Assembly: GCF_016861565.1 (NCBI RefSeq) | Contig: NZ_BOLK01000010.1 | Location: 1-64,000, forward strand | Origin: Secundilactobacillus yichangensis | GTDB lineage: Bacteria > Bacillota > Bacilli > Lactobacillales > Lactobacillaceae | Direction: 5' to 3' | Length of the DNA stretch: 64,000 nucleotides | Shown: positions 1 to 9,274 of the stretch, piece after piece | Layout of the letters: each line of letters opens with the position of its first letter | Position numbering within the stretch: position 1 is the stretch's first letter | Made by a program: the position numbers and the translations under genes | Notes under the pieces: model-generated | Databases searched by the model: none | What the model was told of the DNA's origin: nothing | The model's input: the letters and a program-made list of their open reading frames with translations, nothing else

Positions 1-944
1 CGGTACCCACTACTGATCCGCAAGTTTGGACTAATGTGAAAGTTGGCGAACCACTCTCTAAACCTGGGACAGTCCCTACTACTGATCCGCAAGTTTGGAC
101 TAATGTGAAAGTTGGCGAACCGCTTTCTAAACCTGGAACAGTCCCTACTACTGATCCGCAGGTTTGGACTAATGTGAAAGTTGGCGAACCGCTTTCTAAA
201 CCTGGGACAGTCCCTACTACTGATCCGCAGGTTTGGACTAATGTGAAAGTTGGCGAACCGCTTTCTAAACCTGGGACAGTTCCTACTACTGATCCGCAAG
301 TTTGGACTAAAGTGCAACTCGGTGATCCCATTTATGCTACTGGCGAAGTTCCTACCACCGATCCGCAATTCCGCGAAGAAGTCGGCCCGGCAGTCTTTGC
401 TCTGCCAGAAGTACGGACACAGGTCCCTGATAATGCCCCATCCGTTCCTGACAATTCACAAAGTCGCACGAATGTGCCGGAAAATGACCCGTCACAGCCA
501 AATACGCCTGTGACAACACCAACGGAAGATCACGGTACTGGCACACCAACCGCTACGACGCCAACAACTGATCATGGTACGGGTACACCAATCATGACGA
601 CAACCGGTAATGATACCGACACGTCAACTGGTACATCCAATAATCACACGACGACTAATGATGTGAATGATAATGTTGAAAATGCTACTGACAACGCAAC
701 TGGCGTCACAAATCAGACTAGTCACGCGCACGCAATTGCTAACTCTGCAATTAGCCAAGGACAAGCGCAGCCAGCATCAGCAACTACGCAATCTGAACAC
801 GCAAGTCAATCGTTAACTAATACCACTAAGTTGCCACAAACCAGCGAACAGCGCCCGGCTATTTGGTCACTGTTAGGCTTAAGTTTAATGAGCATTTTGA
901 GTTTATTGGGTATTGGTAAGCAACGGAAACATGACAGCAACTAA
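1..944 (+). CDS. LPxTG-anchored surface protein, C-terminal part (5' end outside window)
   Basis: Cell-wall-anchored adhesin-type protein. The frame (codons from base 3) is open to the left edge, so the N-terminus and any lectin or mucin-binding domain lie outside. What is visible: a block of 23-residue repeats, a degenerate spacer rich in VP motifs, a Thr/Ser/Asn/Asp-rich stalk (about residues 150-260 of the visible part), the sortase signal LPQTSE at 831-848, a hydrophobic segment and the basic tail GKQRKH. The last 20 or so residues are almost the same as those of the gene that follows at 1384, so the two are paralogues in tandem. A strong terminator follows. Ligand specificity cannot be judged from this fragment. 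Confidence 0.9.
   Translation, partial: VPTTDPQVWTNVKVGEPLSKPGTVPTTDPQVWTNVKVGEPLSKPGTVPTTDPQVWTNVKVGEPLSKPGTVPTTDPQVWTNVKVGEPLSKPGTVPTTDPQVWTKVQLGDPIYATGEVPTTDPQFREEVGPAVFALPEVRTQVPDNAPSVPDNSQSRTNVPENDPSQPNTPVTTPTEDHGTGTPTATTPTTDHGTGTPIMTTTGNDTDTSTGTSNNHTTTNDVNDNVENATDNATGVTNQTSHAHAIANSAISQGQAQPASATTQSEHASQSLTNTTKLPQTSEQRPAIWSLLGLSLMSILSLLGIGKQRKHDSN
3..380 (+). repeat. 69-bp tandem repeats coding 23-residue units
   Basis: Units start at 36, 105, 174 and 243, each 69 bp, with a partial unit before 36 and a diverged fifth unit after 311. Each unit contains GTVPTTDPQVWTN followed by VKVGEPLSKP. The full copies differ only at scattered, mostly silent bases, which suggests recent expansion or homogenisation. 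The copy number is likely to vary between strains. Confidence 0.95.
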
Positions 945-973
945 TTAAGAATACATTAGAATACGTTTATTTG

Positions 974-1006
974 AAAAGGCCGCTGAGCAAATCCAGCGGC
1001 CTTTTT
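974..1006 (+). terminator. Rho-independent terminator
   Basis: Inverted repeat AAAAGGCCGCTG / CAGCGGCCTTTT with an 8-base loop and a T run, 30 bases after the stop of the first surface protein. Confidence 0.9.
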
Positions 1007-1370
1007 GTGCAGTATTAACTGATGAATGATTATGACCAGCTGCACATTACGTTCAGTGTAAAGCCACTCAAAAGACTATATTTAGCTGACCCTTATACCT
1101 TTTCAAAGCCGATTTAAGTAATCTAGCACATTTAATACTAAGCTGAAAATTAACCCGATAAATGGTTAATCCTGTTGAACAGTAATTTGTAAAAGAAATG
1201 TTAAAAAATGGATTGAAATATATCTAAGCTCTTATACAATAAATACGTACAGTATTATACTAATAGATGGTATAGCTAATCTTTAAGTTTGACTGTCCTA
1301 ATAAAAAATTCGTAAATTCTAATATGCGTAAATCGTTTTACATAAGTTTCAATAATTAATTATCATTTGT
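1007..1370 (+). promoter_or_regulatory. AT-rich intergenic leader of the second surface protein
   Basis: No gene seen. Strongly AT-rich, with several TATACA/TATACT-like hexamers between 1230 and 1275 that could be -10 boxes; I cannot single out one promoter. It ends in the ribosome binding site AGGAGG at 1371-1376. Confidence 0.4.
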
Positions 1371-1383
1371 AGGAGGAAAATAC

Positions 1384-4284
1384 ATGCGAACTAATGCATT
1401 AAGAAATAATCAGGATGTTAAGTGTCGCTTTAAGATGTATAAATCTGGAAGGAAATGGATGGTTTGCGGCATACTGTTTGCCAGTGTAACCTCAGCTTCA
1501 TTACTAGGTGTCCATCCTGTACAAGCCGCTACAACGAGTGCTGCAAAAGTTAGCCAAGCAACTGCAAGTACGTCTGAATCAAACAAGCAATCGACGAGTG
1601 TTCAGAATAGCTCATCTTCAGCTACGTCGTCGGTCTCGGCTTCGGACAGTTCATCAGTTAATGCCTCGTCCACTTCACAGCAAGGCGAACAAAATGCCAA
1701 CTCGACATCAGTAACTGCACCTTCAAAAAATCAGGATACCCCTGCTGCGCCAATAACCCTTTCACCCGAACAAGTCGAGCAGGCATTTGAGACCCACGGC
1801 AACGCTCATTTTGATAGTACAAAACCGGGAACTATAACCCTCACTGACAAGGCCAACAACCAGCAAGGTAGTGCAACTCTCAAAAATAAGATCAGTCTTA
1901 ACCAAGGTTTTGACCTGAAAGGACAGATCAATCTGGGTGCCCTTGATCAAGTCAACCATGGTGGTGGTGACGGTATCGCATTTGGCTTCCACGATGCCAA
2001 CAGTGACGTGGTCGGTGACGGCGGTGCTGGTCTTGGCCTCGGCGGTATTCCAGACGCGATTGGCTGGAAAGCAGACACCACTTTCAACTGGGACACTTCC
2101 AACGACGCCACAGCTGATCCACTACAGTTTAGCAACGGCCCGCAAAAACCGAACTCGCCTGGTTATGGCGGCGGCCAAACCTTTGGTGCCTTCATCGAAA
2201 GTTCAAAAGCAACTGGTTTGCCGGGTGATACGCCGGGTATCGTGTCCACGACTGGCGTTACATCTGGGCCAGATAGCGCTCAAGCAATTGACGAGCCCGC
2301 TCCGGGACCAACTGATGATCCCAAAGTCGATGCGATAAACTGGGTTGGTGAATTTAAACCAATCGAAATCATTTACGATCCGAATTACGATGGCAAAGGT
2401 AAAAAGACACTCACCGTTAAGTACGATAATAAGGAATGGCAAAAAGATATTACTGCTTGGGCTGCTGACAAAACCAGCACTGCCTTCTTCATTTCTGCTG
2501 GCACCGCGGCTAACAAGAACCTGCAGCAATTCCGTCTCGACTCTTTCAGTTATTTACCAGCTGCAACGGTCGATGTTAAGTACGTTTATACAACGGATAC
2601 CACACTTATAACGGATCCCACCGCGCCAGTTGATCCATCAACTGTCAAAGAGATTCCAAATTACGTTGGCAGGGTTAGTTACCCTTCTGGCACGCTTGTT
2701 GGTGATCCCTATGTCACGTCTCCACAGCTGATTAAAGGATATCAATACGTTCGTCTGTATGACGGTTCGCTTCCTGCAGCTGGCACGTTGAAAACTGCCG
2801 GAAATAACGGAACGGTCACGTACTTATACGTCCAAAACGGTAATCTCGGCCAACTTGTCAACGTTAAGTTTTGGGATAAAACTGAAAATAAACTGCTACA
2901 AACTATGACCTTTAATGGCCCAAGTGATACTAAACTCAACTATTCTGACCAAAAAGCGGTAGCTGCTTACATTAAGGCAGGATACGCCTATGACCCGCTA
3001 AGCGATTCAACTTTAGGCGGCATTGTGTTTGACCATGACAACGATGCTGTTCAGACATTTAACGTCTATTTAACGCATCAAACACAATCAGCGCAAGTGG
3101 TGCAAACCGTCACCCGTACCATTAATTATGTCAGAGCAAGCGATGGCTCACAGCTTTACCAGCCATCCGTGACACATATGACCTTCACGCGTACTGATCA
3201 AACGGATTCAGTGACCCATGCCACTACCCATGGCAACTGGTCTGCCGCACAAACATTTAAAGCAGTTACCAGCCCGACAACGAATCCCGAATACGTGCCA
3301 GATACTAAGATAGAACCCGCGTTACCGGTTGACCTCAACAGCGCTGTACCAACGGCTAAACAGTTAAATCTAATCGTTAAATATACTATGGTTAATGGTA
3401 AGGTGCCTGACGGTGGCCCACGTGCTTGGTTCAAGGCTCAGGTGCCGCCGGCTGTTTACGCTACTGGCAAAGTTCCCGATGGTGGCCCGCGTGCTTGGTT
3501 TAAAGCTCAGGTGCCACCGGCTGTTTACGCTACTGGCAAAGTCCCTGACGGTGGCCCACGTGCTTGGTTTAAAGCTCAGGTGCCGCCAGCTGTTTACGCT
3601 ACTGGTAAGGTGCCTGACGGTGGCCCACGTGCTTGGTTTAAAGCTCAGGTGCCGCCAGCTGTTTACGCTACTGGCAAAGTTCCCGATGGTGGCCCACGTG
3701 CTTGGTTCAAAGCCCAGGTACCTCCAGCCGTTTACGCTACTGGCAAAGTTCCCGATGGTGGCCCGCGTGCCTGGTTTAAAGCTCAAGTACCTCCAGCCGT
3801 TTACACTAATGGTGAAGTACCAAACCATTCGCAATCACGGACTAACGTTCCAGGAAATAATCCGGTAAATCCAAATAACCTGGTTACGCCGCCAACTGGT
3901 GATCACGACACCGGAACACCGATCACTACGACCCCTGGTGATGATACTGGCAAAACAACCACTACGACAGATCACAACCAAGTCACCACGGATTCTTCTG
4001 ACGGTACCGCAACCACAAGTGGCAACGCTGCTGGGATAAAGATGGATGTGCACTATACCTACCATGTCAAAGAATTGGCATCCGACGAGTCACAAGCAAC
4101 AGCGCCTACCAAGCAAACCGGCAGCGCCCGTCAGTCAACGACTCAATCTGACAGTCATGCCGCACCGAAGTTACCGCAAACTAACGAACACCTTACAACC
4201 ATTTGGTCAGTGCTGGGACTCGGTTTGATGAGTATCCTAAGCTTGTTTGGTATTGGTAAGCAACGGAAACATGAAAATAACTAA
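1384..4284 (+). CDS. LPxTG surface adhesin with L-type lectin-like and MucBP-like domains
   Basis: Secreted, sortase-anchored protein of 966 residues, probably binding host or plant glycans. The start follows AGGAGG by 7 bases. The signal peptide carries KMYKSGRKW (residues 17-25), the KxYKxGKxW type, with a cleavage site near VQA-A48. A Ser/Thr-rich linker (50-125) leads to a bacterial L-type lectin-like beta-sandwich (about 130-395; GGGDGIAFGFHD and the later FFISAG/FRLDSFSY strands are typical). Three MucBP-like modules follow (about 400-670), then six copies of a 23-residue repeat (672-809), a Thr/Asp/Gly-rich stalk, LPQTNE (930-935), a hydrophobic segment and a basic tail. The same C-terminus in the upstream gene points to tandem duplication. 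Lectin specificity is unknown. Confidence 0.9.
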   Translation: MRTNALRNNQDVKCRFKMYKSGRKWMVCGILFASVTSASLLGVHPVQAATTSAAKVSQATASTSESNKQSTSVQNSSSSATSSVSASDSSSVNASSTSQQGEQNANSTSVTAPSKNQDTPAAPITLSPEQVEQAFETHGNAHFDSTKPGTITLTDKANNQQGSATLKNKISLNQGFDLKGQINLGALDQVNHGGGDGIAFGFHDANSDVVGDGGAGLGLGGIPDAIGWKADTTFNWDTSNDATADPLQFSNGPQKPNSPGYGGGQTFGAFIESSKATGLPGDTPGIVSTTGVTSGPDSAQAIDEPAPGPTDDPKVDAINWVGEFKPIEIIYDPNYDGKGKKTLTVKYDNKEWQKDITAWAADKTSTAFFISAGTAANKNLQQFRLDSFSYLPAATVDVKYVYTTDTTLITDPTAPVDPSTVKEIPNYVGRVSYPSGTLVGDPYVTSPQLIKGYQYVRLYDGSLPAAGTLKTAGNNGTVTYLYVQNGNLGQLVNVKFWDKTENKLLQTMTFNGPSDTKLNYSDQKAVAAYIKAGYAYDPLSDSTLGGIVFDHDNDAVQTFNVYLTHQTQSAQVVQTVTRTINYVRASDGSQLYQPSVTHMTFTRTDQTDSVTHATTHGNWSAAQTFKAVTSPTTNPEYVPDTKIEPALPVDLNSAVPTAKQLNLIVKYTMVNGKVPDGGPRAWFKAQVPPAVYATGKVPDGGPRAWFKAQVPPAVYATGKVPDGGPRAWFKAQVPPAVYATGKVPDGGPRAWFKAQVPPAVYATGKVPDGGPRAWFKAQVPPAVYATGKVPDGGPRAWFKAQVPPAVYTNGEVPNHSQSRTNVPGNNPVNPNNLVTPPTGDHDTGTPITTTPGDDTGKTTTTTDHNQVTTDSSDGTATTSGNAAGIKMDVHYTYHVKELASDESQATAPTKQTGSARQSTTQSDSHAAPKLPQTNEHLTTIWSVLGLGLMSILSLFGIGKQRKHENN
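3397..3810 (+). repeat. Six 69-bp tandem repeats coding 23-residue units
   Basis: Units start at 3397, 3466, 3535, 3604, 3673 and 3742. Each encodes GKVPDGGPRAWFKAQV followed by PPAVYAT; a seventh, diverged unit starts at 3811. The period equals that of the repeat in the preceding gene, and the two units align (G-x-VP-xxx-P-xx-W near the same positions), so they look like one repeat family. Because 69 is a multiple of three and the unit has no stop in several frames, long spurious frames appear on both strands here. Confidence 0.95.
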
Positions 4285-4296
4285 ATACGTTTTATC

Positions 4297-4336
4297 CCAA
4301 AAAGGTCACTGGAAAAAATTCCAGTGGCCTTTTTGG
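4297..4336 (+). terminator. Rho-independent terminator
   Basis: CCAAAAAGGTCACTGG pairs with CCAGTGGCCTTTTTGG. The A run on one side and T run on the other could let it work on both strands. Confidence 0.85.
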
Positions 4337-4342
4337 GCAATC

Positions 4343-4404
4343 TCAACTATTCGATTTTCCTAAACGTGAATTTGCCGTCAGCGCGATGACTAGCGTTAAA
4401 ACAA
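4343..4404 (-). other. Out-of-frame C-terminal tail of the MFS gene
   Basis: Directly after the stop of the MFS gene, the neighbouring frame encodes GAVIVLTLVIALTANSRLG and stops at 4343. This is what the last membrane helix and basic tail of such a transporter should look like. The two frames join if one CA is removed from the CACACA run at about 4417-4423. Confidence 0.7.
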
Positions 4405-5508
4405 TTACCGCACCTGTGTGAAGAATAAAATTTGATAGTTAAAAAAGTCGATCATAACACCACCAAACAATGGTCCGACTGCTCTCCCCATTGACAAGGC
4501 AACGTTAAACATCCCTTGGTATTTCCCCTTTGACCCATTTTTAGCTAGGGTATCGATCCAAGTAGGTAAACCGGGAAAACCAATCATTTCACCCAGCGTT
4601 AGGATCACCATGACAATCACGAAAGTACTATACTGCTTAGCGAAAATCAGGGGGAAAAACGACACTGCCAAAAAGGAAACACCGACCCCGACCTGAGTTG
4701 AAAGGTGATGCTTAGCAAACAGCTTGGTGGTTAATGGTTGACCGAAAACAATCAGCACCGCATTTAACGTCCACAATAAACTGTAGTTTTTAAACGGAAT
4801 GTGCAGATTAGTCATGTGTACTGACAAAACACTTTCCCACAGTGTATAACTGGCATAAATTGCAAAGATCATCAGGCAAACTAACCAGATCACCCGCAGA
4901 TTTGATTGGGGTACTTTTACGTCTGTCTCCTTTACATCCTGCGTTGGCTGAACTGTCACTCTAAATTCCGTCAGCATTAACAAAAATAACATGAGATAGC
5001 AAACCGAAGTGGCCAAGAAAACCACCGTAATTCCCAAGTCCAGAAGATATCCCACTAATAGCGTGCCAATAACGGCCCCAATATTGATTCCAATATACAT
5101 CAGATTGAAAATTCGTCGCGTGGACGACGATGTGATCGTGGCCGCGTAGGAATTTTGAACAGTGGCAGTGATGCCATCACCCAAACTTGAAACGAATAAC
5201 ATGATGGCATAAACTGGCCAACCGTGAAAGAAAATCAGCGTCATCATTGCCGCCAGAGATAGTCCAGCGCCAATCAGACCGGTCAAGTATGGTGACCAGT
5301 GATCAAACAGGAAACCGCCAATATAGTTTCCAACAATCATTAGCAGGGACATAATTAAAAGCACTGTCCCGGAAGTAGTCAGTGATTTGCCTAATGTTTT
5401 ATTCATATAAACGGTCGTTAATGGCCACATGAAAGCTGCACCCGCGTTCAGCATCAACGTGGCCATAAACAGTGGCGGTAAGCGGAGCTCCGTTTTCGTA
5501 TTTATCAT
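4405..5508 (-). CDS. MFS transporter (multidrug-type), probably frameshifted at the 3' end
   Basis: Integral membrane proton-coupled transporter of 367 residues. It starts MINTKTELRLPP, and an in-frame TAA lies directly upstream, so this is the only possible start; the ribosome binding site (AAGTGGA) is weak. Eleven hydrophobic segments can be seen. The MFS loop 2-3 signature appears as GGFLFDHWSP and the mirrored motif in the second half as GGVMIDFF. The protein ends ILFFTQVR, short of the usual twelfth helix, which is encoded in the next frame. Either the gene is a recent pseudogene or the protein works with eleven helices. The substrate is unknown. Confidence 0.75.
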   Translation of the reverse strand: MINTKTELRLPPLFMATLMLNAGAAFMWPLTTVYMNKTLGKSLTTSGTVLLIMSLLMIVGNYIGGFLFDHWSPYLTGLIGAGLSLAAMMTLIFFHGWPVYAIMLFVSSLGDGITATVQNSYAATITSSSTRRIFNLMYIGINIGAVIGTLLVGYLLDLGITVVFLATSVCYLMLFLLMLTEFRVTVQPTQDVKETDVKVPQSNLRVIWLVCLMIFAIYASYTLWESVLSVHMTNLHIPFKNYSLLWTLNAVLIVFGQPLTTKLFAKHHLSTQVGVGVSFLAVSFFPLIFAKQYSTFVIVMVILTLGEMIGFPGLPTWIDTLAKNGSKGKYQGMFNVALSMGRAVGPLFGGVMIDFFNYQILFFTQVR

Positions 5509-5867
5509 TTATGTATCCACTTCAAACTAACCAAAACGCGTACGGGTAAAGATTCAAAGATGCTGATCTCAGTTACAGCAGCTAAAAAATTAACTCTGAT
5601 TCGATCCACAAGACTGCCTCCAGTAGCTTAATAATTTTCGGGATGTTAACTTTCCGTTTAGTGGATTCTAATTATTTTATCATACAGAAAATAATTTGTA
5701 TACGAAATAATATTTCTAAACCCTCTCCCAGTCCAATTTGTGTTCTCATTTTAATGCCTTATAAAACGTGCAATGATACTACCAACGAGATGTTTTATCG
5801 ACTGTTCCATCTGCACAATGTAGCATACAAAAAATAAAGTCATTTGATAAAATTGGCAAAAACGGGT
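5509..5867. other. Intergenic region, no gene seen
   Basis: Between the MFS gene and the promoter of the peptide operon. A 64-codon frame at 5643 has no ribosome binding site or protein-like composition. On the minus strand GGAGG near 5617 is not followed by a usable frame. Confidence 0.5.
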
Positions 5868-5896
5868 TTGACAATCCAAAATAAAAGTTTTATTGT
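5868..5896 (+). promoter_or_regulatory. Promoter of the peptide operon
   Basis: TTGACA at 5868-5873, 17-base spacer, TATTGT at 5891-5896. Transcription from about 5903 would run into the T-box leader. Confidence 0.65.
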
Positions 5897-5936
5897 AATG
5901 CTGTTCTCATTTACACAACTAGTTTTAATATTCAAA

Positions 5937-6187
5937 CGCAGTGAAGAGTGTTCCCTGATTCTCGCACACACAGAGATTCCTGATTAGGCTGAAACAGGAA
6001 AGTGCAGATCAACGGTGAACGATCAACTTGGAGCGGTGGTTAATTAACCAATGGCCTGCACCCATTATCGTGCCGTTAGCTAATCAAGCTAACAGTGAGA
6101 CTTATACATACATATTTTGATGTTAAGTGACTAATAGGTGGTACCGCGGAGACGCCCTATGGATATTTTATCCATGGGGCGTTTTTC
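5937..6187 (+). promoter_or_regulatory. T-box leader (tRNA-sensing riboswitch)
   Basis: The T-box core GGTGGTACCGCGG is at 6137-6149 and is followed by the terminator hairpin ACGCCC...GGGCGT and TTTTT (6151-6187). Stem I starts about 5940 with GTGAAGAGTG, has an AGTG/GAA loop-E-like pair and an apical GGCTGAAA. The specifier should lie within CGATCAA after GTGAA (about 6017-6025); ATC (Ile) or GAT (Asp) fit best, but I cannot decide. Uncharged cognate tRNA would stabilise the antiterminator and switch on the downstream peptide uptake and peptidase genes. Confidence 0.9.
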
Positions 6188-6237
6188 GTTACCCACCCTT
6201 AGCCAATAACAAATTATTTTCGTTGGAGGTTTTACAT

Positions 6238-7860
6238 ATGAAACACGGGAAATACATATCGTTAGCTGTTGTTGGATTATCTGGTTTAACCCTTGCTGGG
6301 TGTGCGTCAAGTTACGCAGCTAGCGGTGTGAGCCAGTCCGTTAACATGATGTCACAAGAACAAGTCGGTACCCTAGACACCGCCATGGTGACTCAAATCC
6401 AAGACTTGCAGCTCGCAAACAATACGCAAGAAGGTCTGTATCAGCTAAAGAATTCAACAGACGTCACTCCCGGTGTGGCAAAAAGTTTGGTGAAGCCCAC
6501 TGATAACGGTACGGTTTATACTTTCCATCTTCGCTCCGACGCCAAGTGGAGCAACGGCGATCCGGTCACTGCTCAGGACTTCGTTTACGGCTGGCGCAGA
6601 ACCGTTACCCCTAAAACCAAGTCTTCACACGCTTACCTCTATGCGCCCATCAAGAACGCCACGGCCATTGCTGCCGGCAAAAAGTCGCCTAGTTCACTCG
6701 GCGTCAAGGCATTGAATAAGGACACTTTACAGGTGAAATTAAACAGTGCTACTCCGTACTTCAAGTACCTGGTAGCTTTCACCACCTTCTTCCCTCAAAA
6801 TCAGAAGGTGGTCGAAAAGTACGGTTCAGCATACGGAACCAGTTCCGACAAAATGGTTTACGACGGTCCGTTCACGCTTAATCACTGGACCTCATCCAAG
6901 AACTCTTGGACTTTGAGAAAAAACAAGGATTACTGGGACAAGGATACCGTGAAATTAAATCAAGTAAATTTCCAAGTCGAAAAGGATCCGCAAACTGCGC
7001 TTTCACAATATCAGGCTAAAAAGCTCGACAACATTACATTAAGCGGTCAGCAGGCGGCTGAAGAAAAGAACAACCCTGGTTACACAGCTTACCCAGGTGG
7101 TCAATTAGATTTCTTGGCGCTTAACTTCAATAGTCCAGCGCTTAAAAATAAGAACATCCGCCAGGCACTTTCCATGAGTATTAACCGCAAAGCGCTAGTC
7201 GATAACGTTCTCAAAAACGGTTCAAAGGCCCCAACTGGTTCCGTCCCTGCTGGCGTTACTAAAAACCCCGCTACCGGCAAGGAATTTACCGCCGATACCG
7301 ATTCCAGCGCAACGGTAAAATACGATCCTAAGACCGCACAAAAGCTCTGGGATAAAGGATTAAAACAGCTGGGTACTAAACAAGTAACCCTGAACTACTT
7401 AGGATTCGATGGTGAAAAGGACAAAGCCGAATACGTTCAGGCCGCGGCTGAAAAACTCTCTGGCTTAAAGGTAAACGTCACCCTGCTGCCGCAAACCCAG
7501 GGCGTCACTAGAATGCAAAGTGGTAAGGGATTTGACATGGCATCATTCGGCTTTGTTCAATCTTACCCTGACTTATCCGACTGGATGCCGCACTTTACTT
7601 CCGAAAATGGTATCAACATGGGGAACTATAGTAATAAGTCTTACGACGCAGATGTCAACGCCGCGGCAACTACGGACGCTGCTAACCCGCAAAAACGCTA
7701 CGCTGATTTCCAAGCTGCCGAAAAGACACTGATGAACGATCAAGCTGTCATTCCACTGGATCAAGGGTCCAACGTGACTTTAAACAATCCAAAATTGAAG
7801 AACATCACTTATGCCGGTTCCTCAGGACTGTACTTGAAGAATGCTTACCTTGAAAAATAA
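6238..7860 (+). CDS. oppA: Oligopeptide-binding lipoprotein (OppA family, SBP_bac_5)
   Basis: Extracellular solute-binding protein of 540 residues that delivers peptides to an Opp ABC transporter. ATG 6238 follows GGAGGT by 7 bases; the longer frame reaching back to 6127 runs through the T-box and is rejected. The lipoprotein signal is LTLAGC, with the lipidated Cys near residue 20. Family features visible: TVYTFHLRSDAKWSNGDPVT near residue 100 and NIRQALSMSINRKALV near residue 310. No permease or ATPase genes adjoin, so it must use a transporter encoded elsewhere. First gene of a T-box operon with two peptidases: import, then hydrolysis. Confidence 0.9.
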   Translation: MKHGKYISLAVVGLSGLTLAGCASSYAASGVSQSVNMMSQEQVGTLDTAMVTQIQDLQLANNTQEGLYQLKNSTDVTPGVAKSLVKPTDNGTVYTFHLRSDAKWSNGDPVTAQDFVYGWRRTVTPKTKSSHAYLYAPIKNATAIAAGKKSPSSLGVKALNKDTLQVKLNSATPYFKYLVAFTTFFPQNQKVVEKYGSAYGTSSDKMVYDGPFTLNHWTSSKNSWTLRKNKDYWDKDTVKLNQVNFQVEKDPQTALSQYQAKKLDNITLSGQQAAEEKNNPGYTAYPGGQLDFLALNFNSPALKNKNIRQALSMSINRKALVDNVLKNGSKAPTGSVPAGVTKNPATGKEFTADTDSSATVKYDPKTAQKLWDKGLKQLGTKQVTLNYLGFDGEKDKAEYVQAAAEKLSGLKVNVTLLPQTQGVTRMQSGKGFDMASFGFVQSYPDLSDWMPHFTSENGINMGNYSNKSYDADVNAAATTDAANPQKRYADFQAAEKTLMNDQAVIPLDQGSNVTLNNPKLKNITYAGSSGLYLKNAYLEK

Positions 7861-7880
7861 TTTAATCAAACGAAGGAGCG

Positions 7881-9233
7881 ATGAAAGTGACCACCAATTT
7901 TAATCAGATAGCCGATTTTATGATGAACGATTTGGATAACCAATTGCCCTATCTACGCCTGAAAAGTATTTCAGCTCAAAATACGGGCATCGATGAAACT
8001 GTGAATTATCTCGTCCAAAAATTTAAATCATTAGGCGCTGATGAAATCAAACTGTTTAGCGAATATCAAAATCCCGTCGTGTTTGCTTCATTCCAAGGAA
8101 AAAGTGACAAAACGGTACTGTTCTACAATCACTACGACGTTCAGCCACCAGAACCTTTAAATGAATGGCACACTGATCCGTTTGAACCGACCATAGTAGA
8201 CGGCCAGCTGGTGGCCCGTGGCGCCAGCGACGATAAGGGCGAGCTCATGTCCCGCCTATCCGTGCTGTCCTACTTTAAACAAAATGGCGGTTTCCCCTGC
8301 AACCTGAAGTTCTTTGTGGAGGGTGAAGAAGAAATCGGCAGCCCGGACATTACACCCTACATTAAGAACCACGCCGCTGACTTAGCTTGTGACGCGATGA
8401 TCTGGGAAGGCGGCGGAAAAAACGCCGCTGAGAAGTTTCAAGTTATCGCTGGCACAAAAGGAATCGCTTCCTTTGACGTTTCCGTTGAGAGTGCCAGCAC
8501 TGATATCCATTCATCGCTTGCCGGTTACGTGGACAATGCCGCTTGGCGATTGGTTAAGGGGCTTTCAAGCCTGACTGATTCAGAGCACCACGTCTTAGTC
8601 GACCACTTCTATGATGATGTGAAACCGCTAGATGATTACGAAAGCCAAGTGGTAGATGGACTAGAAACCGGATTTAATAAAACTGCAACCGTTAAAAATC
8701 TCGGCCTGGTCAATGGATTGACCACTGACAGACCCGTACACGAAGTGATGACGCAGCCAACACTAACAATCAACGGCCTTACTTCAGGTTACGAAGGTCA
8801 AGGGATCAAAACCATCATCCCCCGGACTGCTCACGCCAAGCTGGACTGCCGGCTAGTCCCCGGCCAGGATCCCGCTAAAAGCGCCGAACTGATTCAAAAG
8901 CAGCTAGTTAAAAACGGTTTTCCTGACTTAAAGCTTCATTTTAACCTTGGCGAACCTGGCTTCAAGACTCCGCTTCAAGACACCTTTGTTCAGCAAAACC
9001 TCAGCACTGCCAAACAAGTTTATGGTGCTGATAACGTGGTACTCGTTCCCAATCAGCCAGGTGGCGGCCCAATGCTTGCTTTTTACAATGAAGTTAAGGC
9101 CCCCATCGTTGCAGTGGGTATCAGAAACGCTAACGGTAACCCTCACGCGCCAAACGAAAATTTCCGGCTGCAGGATTACCAGCAAGCCTCCGTCTTCTTA
9201 GCGACTTTGTTGCGTCAATACGCGAAGGATTAG
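7881..9233 (+). CDS. M20 family metallo-dipeptidase
   Basis: Cytoplasmic zinc peptidase of 450 residues that cleaves di- or short peptides. Metal and catalytic motifs: HYDVQPPEP (His84, Asp86), ASDDKGE near residue 115 and EGEEE near 147-151, with a lid domain between. The ribosome binding site AAGGAG is only 2 bases from ATG 7881; GTG 7887 would have a normal spacing of 8 and may be the true start. It lies 20 bases after oppA and 41 bases before the S9 peptidase in one T-box-controlled operon. Length and motifs suit PepV-like or CNDP-like dipeptidases; the exact specificity is open. Confidence 0.88.
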   Translation: MKVTTNFNQIADFMMNDLDNQLPYLRLKSISAQNTGIDETVNYLVQKFKSLGADEIKLFSEYQNPVVFASFQGKSDKTVLFYNHYDVQPPEPLNEWHTDPFEPTIVDGQLVARGASDDKGELMSRLSVLSYFKQNGGFPCNLKFFVEGEEEIGSPDITPYIKNHAADLACDAMIWEGGGKNAAEKFQVIAGTKGIASFDVSVESASTDIHSSLAGYVDNAAWRLVKGLSSLTDSEHHVLVDHFYDDVKPLDDYESQVVDGLETGFNKTATVKNLGLVNGLTTDRPVHEVMTQPTLTINGLTSGYEGQGIKTIIPRTAHAKLDCRLVPGQDPAKSAELIQKQLVKNGFPDLKLHFNLGEPGFKTPLQDTFVQQNLSTAKQVYGADNVVLVPNQPGGGPMLAFYNEVKAPIVAVGIRNANGNPHAPNENFRLQDYQQASVFLATLLRQYAKD

Positions 9234-9274
9234 CTCCGGCGAAGACGATATTATGATTTAAAGGAAGGTTCCTT

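Noticed and set aside
3370-3868. Long frames on the minus strand and in the second plus frame across the 69-bp repeats
   Set aside because: They exist only because the repeat length is a multiple of three and the unit lacks stops in these frames. No ribosome binding sites and no sensible protein composition.
5643-5837. 64-codon frame upstream of the peptide operon
   Set aside because: No ribosome binding site, unusual composition, and overlap with no conserved-looking feature.
6127-6237. Longer start for the OppA gene
   Set aside because: The extra codons lie inside the T-box and its terminator; GGAGGT points to ATG 6238.
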